Shown here piece by piece: positions 39,701 through 47,200 of a DNA stretch of 64,000 bases (the stretch's first letter is position 1; the number at the start of each line of letters is the position of its first letter). The DNA is taken from NCBI GenBank assembly GCA_002118135.1, contig BDIU01000225.1, positions 62,001-126,000 on the forward strand. The letters are read 5' to 3'. The stretch comes from Trebouxia sp. TZW2008 (taxonomy: Eukaryota > Chlorophyta > Trebouxiophyceae > Trebouxiales > Trebouxiaceae). Position numbers and translations under genes: made by a program. The notes below the pieces were generated by a model that was not told the DNA's origin, searched no databases, and saw only the letters and a program-made list of their open reading frames with translations.

Positions 39701-41514
39701 TTATAGAAGCCCTGAAGCGCAGCTTACAGTCAGGTGGGGCCTGCTGCTCACTTCGGCCTTCATGTCGTGCTCATCAGAGCGATATGTCGTAAAGGTGCTA
39801 GATGCAACAATAATAAGAATGGTTACACTCTCTAGCAAAAGTGCTAGGTGTGTGTGGTTGTAACGGCTTAACAGTTCTATCCCTTAGAGAGTGGGATAAG
39901 GGATAGAGAGTGGTCATGAGATCACACCCAGGCATGTGCCAGTTAGCATGTAAATCCAAGATGAGCCAGCGGAATGATGACAGACGCAGCTTTGAGTGCA
40001 ATCTAATGCCTCATGGCGTTACGATGATTGACTTTGGCCTTCATCCTTTTGTTGTGCAACGATCAGTTTGAGCCGTCCCGCTGTCTCATTCTGTTCTGTT
40101 CTGTTCTGTTTTGTCCTATTCTGCTGCATTGCAATTTGTTTCACTGCAGACGATCACCAGGTGGCAGCAGCTTTCCAGCAGCACATGCTGCAGCTTTGTC
40201 GACGGGGCATACACAGAGCATTGCATTTGACTAAGCCGTTTCATTTCTACTTTTGTCTCTTGCATTTTTATTCATGTCCCGTTCCTTTCCAGATCCTTGC
40301 AGGTCATTTCCTTTTCACTGCAGGCGATGCCGAAGTGGCAGAAGCAGCCCAGCAGCGCTTGCTGCAGTTGTGCTGGCAGGTCATCACCAGAGCTGCTCAA
40401 GAGACCTGACATCACTTCGTCCCAGTTTTATATTCTTGTCATTTTTTTTGTTTCATTTTGTATGAGTTCATTTGCAGGTGATGCAGAGGTGGCAGAAGCA
40501 GCCCAGCAGCGCTTGCTGCAAGTGTGTCGACAGGTCATCAGCAGAGCAGCTTTGGACACTTGGCACAGCACTACTGCTCACCATGAGCACACTGGCCACC
40601 CACACCATGTCACAGATGGCACATCCTGGGAGCAGGTGGGCTCACTTACAAAGCACCTTCAGCATTACTGATCATTGTCACGCTTGCTAGTGAAGATGCA
40701 TGGCTCTGCCTTGTGCATGCCAAAACAAGCACTCTGCATCGCCTGTTTACTATTTGCTGGTGTCACCATGTTACAAATGGCACATCCTGGGAACAGGTGG
40801 GCTCAGTGAGGCAGTGCACAACCTGCTTGTATGTTGCTACAATCATTGACAACAAGATTGCTGCACAGCACGTCGTAGATGGCACATGCTGGGAACAGAT
40901 GGGTCTAACGATACACTCAAAGCTATTGATTTTGGCTTTGTTTCATGAAGCTTGTAAGAGCATCATGATCAGCTTGTGAACTGTCTTTGTTTTGCGACAG
41001 TCATTTATCGTGAGATTGCAGCATGCTCTGATCCCAGCTTGACACAGCTTGTGGCATTCCACCTGAACTGTTTTGTGCGATTACTTGACAGCTTATTAGG
41101 ATGCGTAAGGACTGTGTCTGCACGCACCTTTTGTGCGACAACAATGCATGGCACAGAGGCACCCAACTGGCACTGGAATGAATGTTTGCTCTCTGCACTT
41201 TGCACATTGCCGTGCTGCTTGGAATACCAAAACCTTGCACACTTGTTAGGTGATTCTGTAAACAGCAGCATACGCTTTTGATGCAGCAACATGACAACAT
41301 TGGTGTGCCTGTGCAGGCCATCAGGGCACCCTTGGTGGTTGCTGTGCTAGAGAGCTACTACAGTATCCATAATGCGGCCTGGACAAACGAGCTGCAGGCG
41401 ATCTTCCCTCACCTAGCAAAGCTTGTCTGTAGTGTGCAACCAACAGTGCGCAAGGCTTTAGGCCAGCTGATGCGAGCGAATTTGCCGTATGCTCTGGAGG
41501 TCATACCAACCTGA
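12727..41514 (+). CDS. BIG-type Sec7 ARF guanine-nucleotide exchange factor
   Basis: BIG proteins load GTP on ARF GTPases at the trans-Golgi/endosome. Exons: 12727-12925, 13000-13073, 13160-13240, 13309-13380, 13542-13790, 14250-14448, 15217-15382, 15910-16099, 17049-17177, 17706-17917, 18703-18982, 19616-19812, 20219-20366, 21557-21653, 23087-23283, 23554-23762, 24455-24605, 25442-25545, 26013-26238, 26895-27048, 27428-27621, 28706-28843, 30303-30457, 31149-31492, 32690-32946, 34066-34242, 34892-35050, 36754-36953, 37807-37978, 38914-39733, 40478-40635, 41317-41514; perhaps also 36098-36217. They sum to 2,102 codons in one frame. DCB (13542 exon), HUS ([20 protein letters not shown]), Sec7 (20219-23283, with [18 protein letters not shown] and LNTDAHNP) and HDS repeats ([27 protein letters not shown]) occur in the usual order. 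Inserts rich in Ala, Ser, Pro and Gln separate them. Introns after 13380, 15382 and 31492 begin with GC. Confidence 0.93.
14780..15382 (+). repeat. Three copies of ARF-GEF linker exon 7
   Basis: The block CTACAGCTCAGCGCAGCAGGGAGAGTCAGA-like sequence of exon 15217-15382 occurs also at about 14780-14870 and 14947-15030, each after an ATG- or GGC-containing acceptor region. The neighbouring exon 14250-14448 has its own 5' copy at about 13958-13990. Confidence 0.65.
16226..16306 (+). repeat. Downstream copy of ARF-GEF exon 8 3' edge
   Basis: About 79 bp repeat the end of exon 15910-16099 including CTGTCTGCAAG|GTCAGC. The copy carries a TGA in place of a Ser codon, so it cannot substitute for the exon. 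Confidence 0.75.
16405..16609. mobile_element. pogo-like MITE, 205 bp
   Basis: Ends are inverted repeats of about 25 bp: TACAGTAAAGTCTTGTTGTA at the left, and the complement of TACAGTAACCTCTTGTTGTA at the right. TA at both ends fits the TA target duplication of Tc1/mariner-pogo elements, whose ends often read CAGTA. The interior holds internal copies of TTGTCCTTACATC and no coding frame, so it is non-autonomous. It lies in the ARF-GEF intron 16100-17048. Confidence 0.75.
17433..17512. repeat. Dispersed hairpin repeat, copy 1
   Basis: The block GCCTCTGTAGACAGAGGC (self-complementary) followed by ACGCCTAATAACGT and a T-rich tail recurs at 44590-44668 and 53687-53763. It lies in the ARF-GEF intron 17178-17705. 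Confidence 0.55.
17816..18160 (+). repeat. Downstream copy of ARF-GEF exon 10 3' half
   Basis: The last 100 bp of exon 17706-17917 (from GCGGTGCTGATGCAACA to CTTGAGGCAGACAG) recur at 18058-18158 with an open frame coding [19 protein letters not shown]. The copy ends GATCAGTAC, so the functional GTGATC donor is lost. A scrap of the same end is at 17985-18001. Confidence 0.8.
18423..18780 (+). repeat. Three copies of ARF-GEF exon 11 5' edge
   Basis: Copies starting after an AG acceptor at 18423, 18555 and 18703 all code for a version of RPxMAQLxAVLDALHxLC. Only the third continues into the exon. Spacing is 132 and 148 bp. Confidence 0.85.
19240..19690 (+). repeat. Three copies of ARF-GEF linker exon 12 5' edge
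   Basis: The EAAxAAVSxEDxxESSxGE-coding block occurs near 19258, 19444 and, as the functional exon, at 19616. Acceptor-like AG precedes each. Confidence 0.75.
21335..21653 (+). repeat. Three copies of Sec7 exon 14 5' edge
   Basis: The GTG(T/C)CGGTGATGCA(C/T)GCTT block that opens exon 21557-21653 also occurs at about 21336 and 21448, each after a possible acceptor, about 110 bp apart. The upstream copies lose the frame after about 15 codons. Confidence 0.7.
22384..23283 (+). repeat. Five copies of the Sec7 catalytic-Glu exon
   Basis: Units starting with GGCGAGGCxCAGAAGATAGA begin at about 22386, 22564, 22743, 22921 and 23087, a near-constant 178-bp period (last step 166). Each covers the acceptor and the first 120-130 bp of the exon. 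Only the fifth runs on through [11 protein letters not shown] to the GTATAG donor. Copies 1, 2 and 4 have shifted or interrupted frames, and copy 3 stays open but ends in intron sequence. The repeated part includes the Glu that Sec7 proteins insert into the ARF nucleotide site. Confidence 0.9.
24190..24605 (+). repeat. Three copies of ARF-GEF exon 17 5' edge
   Basis: The block coding [20 protein letters not shown] recurs at about 24194, 24324 and 24455, 130 bp apart; the first is most diverged. Only the last reaches the donor at 24606. Confidence 0.85.
25785..26590 (+). repeat. Copies of ARF-GEF exon 19 on both sides
   Basis: 5' copies of exon 26013-26238 lie at about 25788-25840 and 25867-25965. 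3' copies ([27 protein letters not shown] in another frame context) lie at about 26485-26585, with scraps near 26685 and 26790. Confidence 0.75.
27128..28190 (+). repeat. Copies of both edges of ARF-GEF exon 21
   Basis: The 5' edge ([11 protein letters not shown]) occurs at about 27138, 27279 and 27428 (functional). The 3' edge (GGCAGGGCATTGGCTCAGGC) recurs after the exon at about 27702, 27852, 27930, 28067 and 28139 with increasing decay. Confidence 0.8.
29005..29052 (+). repeat. Downstream copy of ARF-GEF exon 22 3' edge
   Basis: CCTGAGAGTCCTGGATCCGC followed by AATG|GTAAGCAAGCT repeats the end of exon 28706-28843, donor included. Confidence 0.65.
29404..29645. repeat. Minisatellite, TTACGGTACGCC units
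   Basis: About eleven units of roughly 21-24 bp built on CTTACGGTACGCC with a variable T-rich spacer fill most of this ARF-GEF intron segment. The unit reads open in several frames (YGTP repeats on the plus strand), which is a by-product of the repeat. Confidence 0.95.
30545..30800 (+). repeat. Downstream copies of ARF-GEF exon 23
   Basis: Exon 30303-30457 is followed by two copies of its 3' part: a short one at about 30570-30640 and a longer one at about 30702-30790 coding EAVLVxVxALCxVSQEExN-like sequence and ending at the same CCCAG|GTC donor. Confidence 0.75.
31510..31570. repeat. Dispersed CTAGGTGTGTGTGG repeat, copy 1
   Basis: On the minus strand it reads GTGCTAGGTGTGTGTGGCAC followed by ATCCTGTCTTGCCA. 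Relatives lie at 39826-39870, 52345-52410 (minus), 52455-52532 and 55520-55600. A second shared block is CAGGCAGGCTTGT.TTGAGCGTCA. No ends could be fixed. Confidence 0.6.
32033..33390 (+). repeat. Two abutting arrays around ARF-GEF exon 25
   Basis: The 5' half of exon 32690-32946 ([30 protein letters not shown]) occurs four times, starting at 32033, 32250, 32475 and 32690 (steps 217, 225, 215). The 3' half ([19 protein letters not shown]) also occurs four times, starting at about 32830, 32984, 33138 and 33292 (steps of 154), each with its GTCAGT-type donor. The intact exon is where the two arrays meet. Confidence 0.9.
33560..34180 (+). repeat. Copies of ARF-GEF exon 26 5' edge
   Basis: The block ATGAAGATGCCCTTTACCAC ... 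AGCGAAGCAGGCTCACAGG of exon 34066-34242 is found in decayed form at about 33570, 33700 and 33890. Confidence 0.75.
34380..35360 (+). repeat. Arrays on both edges of ARF-GEF exon 27
   Basis: Upstream copies begin at about 34573 and 34737 (with an older remnant at 34400-34480); the functional exon begins at 34892. Two copies of its 3' edge (GCAGACAAAGACGGAACAGCAGTG|GTGAGC-like) follow at about 35220-35255 and 35312-35358. Confidence 0.85.
36350..36953 (+). repeat. Four copies of ARF-GEF exon 30 5' edge
   Basis: Each copy starts after CACTGCAG, at about 36350, 36566, 36650 and 36754, and codes for a form of [20 protein letters not shown]. The last is the functional exon. Confidence 0.85.
37130..38200 (+). 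repeat. Arrays on both edges of ARF-GEF exon 31
   Basis: 5' copies ([20 protein letters not shown]) lie at about 37160, 37437 and 37611; the functional exon starts at 37807. Copies of its 3' edge (CAGCTGCAACTGCTCACAGTGCTACAG) lie at about 38044-38095 and 38158-38200. Confidence 0.85.
38697..39030 (+). repeat. Two copies of ARF-GEF exon 32 5' edge
   Basis: About 130 bp from the TTGCAG acceptor through the HSFDED-coding part of exon 38914-39733 are repeated at 38708-38838, 206 bp upstream. Confidence 0.85.
40147..40905 (+). repeat. Arrays on both edges of ARF-GEF exon 33
   Basis: 5' copies ([17 protein letters not shown]) start at about 40150 and 40322; the functional exon starts at 40478. 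Copies of the 3' edge (GATGGCACATCCTGGGAGCAG) follow at about 40775 and 40878. Confidence 0.85.
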
Positions 41515-41992
41515 GACAGCTTTTGCAGCAGACCTTGCGTGTATTTTTTTTGGGTTGCATGGCAACTTGACCACGCAAAATGATGCAACGCAGTTTGGAA
41601 CCAGTCAAATTGGCTTTCTGAACCCAAATGTGCTGTTTATGTGTCACCATCATCAGCTTGAAGATAGCTGAGAAACCCTCAACATCCCCATGCATGCATG
41701 CAAATGCATTAAGCGTATCAGCACACGCAGAGCAGGAGAGCACGCCAAAATCAACTTACAATGGCTGCAATGAGCACTTCAGGGCAGGCCAGCATTATAC
41801 AACAGCTCCAGGGCTACCTCATCATCAAAATTGACACACAAAAATTTTTCGTGCAAAATTGTCATATTCATCAGACAGCTATTGTACATGTCAAGAAACT
41901 ATCATTATCAAGTATCAGCTACATCTACAAAATTGAGTGGACAACTGCCACAAAAACAGCATCCAGGGCGGGCAGAACAGATGGTTGTTGCG

Positions 41993-42435
41993 TCAAAATT
42001 GAGGGACAGGGCTGAAGCCTGTCAAAAACCCGAGCCTCAGCGCCCAGGGCTGCTGAATCTGGGGGAGATTCTGACTGTTCTGAAGGAGAAAGCTTCTGAT
42101 TGCACCTGGCAAGTCTGCCTCCAGTTCAGAGTCACTGGCTGCTTGCATCGCCGGCACCGATAGTACTTCTTTTGAAGCTGTATGCTACAGGGGCACTTGG
42201 AGTACCTGGAGGCCAGTATTGTTCAGATCATAAGCTGAGTGATTCAAGAACTTAGCAGCTGCGTGATAGGTTTGCTTATTGGCCTCTCAGGCTTACCTAG
42301 AGTGGCGCTTTTTGCGTCCGACAACGGGTTTGTGCCGTGATTGAGGGTATAAAAGAATCCAAACGCAACGCTACTAGGTACCAAGACTTTTGCGATAGCT
42401 GTGTGCTTCCGAAGCAAGAGATCTGCAAGCCCCAT
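41993..42435 (-). CDS. Possible small membrane protein, two exons
   Basis: Exon 42297-42435 (ATG at 42435, ends before GTAAGC) and exon 41993-42180 (after CATACAG, ends TGA) join in phase to a 108-residue protein. Residues about 16-32 (VLVPSSVAFGFFYTL) could span a membrane once. It is not recognised. The gene would be tail-to-tail with the ARF-GEF, 478 bp away. Support is limited to clean splice sites, phase and higher CpG around the first exon. A competing plus-strand open frame covers 41831-42163. Confidence 0.4.
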
Positions 42436-44231
42436 CGGTCCTAGTGATTCGAAGAGTGCGAGGCGGTCAGCCTTGAATTTGAATTGCAACCTTGGTGTCA
42501 CCGAGATGCGCCCGGGGGAAGCTCAGGCGCGCTTTAACAGCTGCGCGGGGCCTCGAAGATTAACAACGCTGTCTGCGATTGTATCGTCTGTCAGATATGC
42601 TTCAGAATCCTGATCGAGAATCCCGCCAGGTGTCCATACGGCAGACAGAGCTTGGCTGCATGTGTAGATTTTGCACTCTCAGTGCGATTTCACCGCAAGC
42701 CTGCTCGCGTGATGTTCCGCTGCATCAGTTGCGCGTCAAGCCTGCGATGGTCATGTGCACGCTGCTTTAGGATATTGCTGGACCTATGTGTGACCAGCCA
42801 AAAAGTCTGACTGACGGTCATGCTCATAAAGGTCATCCAGCAATGAATATAGTGACCACAACAGGTACCTGAGCAGGTACAGAGCATGCCATTGCACCGA
42901 TACGGGCAGAGTCGTGTCATGCAGAGGCAGTTGGCTAAATGCATAACAGTGAAGGCGCAATATGTCACACAAACTCAGCATGACACTGCATTTGACATTA
43001 CGGATCACCATGAATCATCAGTTGCTGTTTTTCAAGAGAAATGTCATTGACAACCTGACCCTCACAGCTTGTTAGGTGTGAAATATATATATATATATAT
43101 AATTCCAAAATTCCTCAAGCACTGCACAATGACTCACGACCATGATGCACACAATCAACACCAAAACGAAAATGATTGTCAGAAGCACTCTAAGATGGTG
43201 CACCTAACACACTGACAGTGGACAAGAGACAGAAGAGCCTTCTCAGGCCTAACGACGACGTACTGCAGTGGTCCAACTTGCGTACAGCAAACACATGGTC
43301 AGTCAGAGCACCCTGCGTTCATGTGGAGTGCTCAACATGTCAAGCCAGTACAAGTCAAACCTCAGCTTGCATCAAACACATGGCAAGCTGTGCGACTCAT
43401 AAGGAGTCATCAGCATTGTAGGTGTAACATGCTACTTCTGCATCCTCCCAAACCCAAAACCAGAATGCCAAACCCTGTTGGCCATGTTTTGGGACGCTTT
43501 GGTCATGCAATACGTCAGCCTGGCAATGCCTCTTCACCTGCCCACGATCAGTCTGATAGCCTGATGCTCCCGACAGCGGTCTGCTGCACATGTAGGCTGT
43601 GCCATCATTTGAGCAATCTACATCGCAGTTTGAGAACATGGGTGTCAAGGTCATTTCCCATGAACAGCAGGTCAGACACACAGGACCATGGACAGTTGCA
43701 ATTCTGCAGGTATGAAAGCACAGAGACACTGCTGCTTGAGTACATCAGAACAGGGTGTGAAGTCACCATTGCTAAAGGTCACAGTCAAAGATTCTGTCAA
43801 AGCAAACAAACTTGTTGTAATTTAGCCCATGTGCAGAAAAAGTTGGTGGTTGCAGCCTGACGTGCATGCGATATCCGCTTCCTGACGCTCAACAGCCATC
43901 TTGCATCAGCAGCAACTTGCAGCATGACAGGAATTCATGCAACTGCTAGTGCACAAGACTGTTGACAGATTTGGACATTTGATTTCACAGTAGCAAGTCC
44001 TTTCATGTCAGTTGCAGATTGCTTCTGTGATGCCTCCAGCACAGCTTTGCTTGGAGACGTATGAAAATGGTCTATTGCGAACAGGCCTCACAACTGTACA
44101 ATGTGATGAAAAAAGTAATCAGTGAGTGAGTGATTGGGTCAATGAATGAGTGAGCAAGTGAGTGAGTGGATGAGCAAGTGAGCTAACGAACAGACAAAAG
44201 ACTCGATGATTACTTGAGTAGTAGACAGCAC
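42436..44231. other. Intergenic, no supported gene
   Basis: Contains a (TA)9-10 run at 43083-43102. A minus-strand stretch at 43530-43697, between CTGCAG and GTGAAG, looks exon-like and is Cys-rich, but it could not be joined to gene A in phase. A plus-strand frame at 43321-43860 has no support. Confidence 0.4.
44118..44182. repeat. GAGTGAGCAAGT microsatellite
   Basis: Imperfect GTGAGTGA/AATGAGTGAGC units lie next to the last recognised exon of gene A. They create long Leu/Thr/His/Ser frames on the minus strand that are not genes. Confidence 0.85.
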
Positions 44232-47200
44232 CTGCTTTCTGAGGCAATTTGGCAGGTGAGCAATGTCTAGTACTCTCTGAATAGCATTGGCATCCACCTG
44301 CCAGTGATTGATGCCTTCTGGAGAAGTACACATGCTTGCCGGTTTTTCTCTCAACAAGACATCGACCCCTAGGGACCACAAGGCATCCCTCTCTGCAGGC
44401 GCCAAACAAGTCACACTGCTCAGTACCATGTTTCTTACCATGTTCTGTGAGTTGAATGAAAGTTGACAAATTCTTGCAATGTAAGAAAAGGATTTCAAAC
44501 ACGCTCAATACAGATGGCAAATCATATTTGCGCCCTGTGTATGCACCTTGTGTGTGCTGTTTTATAAACTGCCACAACCTCATAATAATAGGCTGCCTCT
44601 TTAGAGAGACTCCTGTCCAGGACGCCTAATGGCGCAGACTTTTCTTTTTCTTTTTGACAGGCTACTATGACCTAGGCAACATCACAGTCCAGAGAAAGAG
44701 ACCTGTGGCTTAACAGTTACAGTCACAGTGTGGCCTAACATCGGACTTCTACCAAGTATTCTCGGGCTGCAAATTGGATGCATGGCAGGGTGCCAGGATA
44801 GCCCAACAGTTGTACCAAGCTTCATAGGAACCCAAAAACCCCAACACCAGATCCAAATGCATGTGCAATTAAGTACGCTATACCATGTTCATTAAATAGC
44901 TTGGCTGTATTGTTGCCTGTCAGTGCGACAAAGCAGCATAAGCTTTGCCTGCATTGATGCTGGGTGCAAAGCTGGGTTGCTGATGATGCAAGGAAAGAGG
45001 TAATCACAACCCATCAAACCATCAGAACTTTGGGAATGCTGTGGTGCTTTCATGGCCTTTTTGATCCTTTTTCATTTGCTGTCTTTGCTGGCCTAGAAGC
45101 TTACCAGCTGCAGCTCGAAGCTCTGGCTCAGTCTTTCCTATGGGGTGTGCCCCAAGCTCAGCTAATTTCCACCTGCTAAAAGCGAGCTGTTTCCGTCTCT
45201 TATTGTGGGACTGCAAATCTATTCTTAGCGTTCGCAATCCTGAGAAGAAACCAGGGCATTCGCTCTGCAGCAGAAGTCACGGTTGACTGAGACAAACGCC
45301 TTGTACACGGATTGGCAGCCAGTTTGTGTCTCTGTTCGTCAAGTTGCAAATGTCTCCTCAGCTTGTGCAGTGTTTCAGAGAGTCCGGAGCATTTGTCTGC
45401 AGCAAAAGTCGTGATTGACTCAGACAATTGCTTCCATTGAGAAGTCCACTGTTCAGCAGCAAGCTTCCGTTTGTGCCTCTGCCCATCCATCTTGAGGTTT
45501 TGCAAAGTTTGGCGAAAATGAGGGCGTTCACTCTGCACCAGCAGCCTGCTGTGTGGCGATTGACTGAGACAAACACTACCAGTCAGTCGGTAATCATGAG
45601 CGTACACATCCGTCCTCAGGTCTTATAAGGTTTTGCAGAAACCAGGTCACCCTGCAGACACTACTAGTGAGTCTCCTGTCGTGAAAGTGCACATCTTTCT
45701 TTTGATTTTGCAAAGTTCTGCAGGAACTAAGATACACACACTGCAGCAGCAGCCTGCAATGTGGCGATGGACCAAGACAAGACCTTCCAAGGAAAGACAA
45801 TTTCATGCTGTTAGGCGCGAAAACGGAGCCTCTGTGCGTAGAATCAACTCGGGGCTTCCCGACGAGGAAGCACATGGCAAGCTGACAAGGAGGTCTGCAG
45901 TTCAGTACTGAATTTATATTGACAGAATGCAGCGGCCAATACTGTGTGCTTGTTGCACATGGCTAGTCTGCTCATATTGAGGATCTAGTTGTGGCAGAAC
46001 TGTTGGCTGCAAACAAGACAAGAGTGCAACACGCTGCTGGGAATTTAGTTGGGGCCAGCTGGCATTCATGCTGGCATTGTCGACAGAAGCAGATTGCATG
46101 CCAAGCAACTTGTGAAGTGATGCCCTGTATTGGTGCAAATCCATGTTTGCACGTCTGTGTTTGCATGTCCATGCTTGCTTATGAGGCTGTGTCACCTTGT
46201 TAGTACATACAGAGGCAGTGAACTAGTCCCAAACAGACCTTTCTGTGCCAACACATGAAAGTAATCTAACTGCATCGAACAAGTTGCACTTGTACATGCC
46301 CACTGCAGATTGCAACCAGAGCAATCTACATGCCAAGCAACTTGTAAAGTGATGCGCAAGAACGCTGTGACCTCACTGCAATGAAGGAATTGCGCTTGTA
46401 GTAGATGTCCATTGCAGCTTGAGACAAGAACAGCTTGTAGAGGGATCTGCAAGTTCAAATCATCTCAAATCATGTCCACTGCAGCTTGCAAAGATGCTCC
46501 TGTGCCCGTGTAAGCCGCAACTGCCTCCTCCAGCACCCACGAGTGTAGCTGACAAGGGCGAAAGAAGGAGCGTGGGTATGGGTGCTTCAGCGGGTCTTCT
46601 GGCAACAGACTCTGCATATAGCAATGTCCATGAGTCTAATTTTCACATATACAAGTCTGGTATCCGGTGCTTTAGCGGGCCTTCTGGCAATAGACTCTGC
46701 ACATAAGTATGGCACTGAGTGCTTCAGTGCGTGTTCAGGAAACAAACTCTGCACACAACAACAGCATGTCATGCCAAGTGCCATGAAACCATTAGTTTAG
46801 CTGGCAAACACACCAGTCTGGGTCTTCTGGCAACAGACTCTGCACACACAAATAGCATGTCATGCCAACTGCCTTACACAGCATCACTGACAAAAACTTT
46901 GTGAGGCCTGCACTGGCAGTGTTGCTGCCTTCCATTTGGGTAAGGTCAGTGCATGAAGTTTGGACACGGGGTGATCCAATTGAGTTCATGTATGTTTTGA
47001 TGCGTTGCTGTGATGACTGAGAGGCAAGCACATGAACTTTGAGCTTGAATGCACCTGTGCATGCACTGCATGACATGACCTTCAACGCTTTTGCTGTGAA
47101 AGCAAATTTCGCCAGCAGCTGATGTCTCCACTGGACAGCGGCATCTGCATTGCAGTTGCGTCGCTGTTGTGCATCAGCCTGCTCTTGCTCCCTGGCTTGG

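Noticed and set aside
12727..41514. Arrays as an assembly artefact of haplotypes
   Set aside because: Copies differ by many substitutions and indels, cover only parts of exons, and have regular local periods; collapsed or duplicated haplotypes would give near-identical longer blocks. Long reads would still be worth checking.
43321..43860. 179-codon plus-strand open frame
   Set aside because: Starts with GTG or TTG-type codons in context, no family, no splice sites and no neighbour that needs it; composition like the surrounding intergenic DNA.
44119..44583. 154-codon minus-strand frame ending in Leu/Thr/His/Ser repeats
   Set aside because: It is the wrong frame of gene A exon 8 extended by a GAGT microsatellite.
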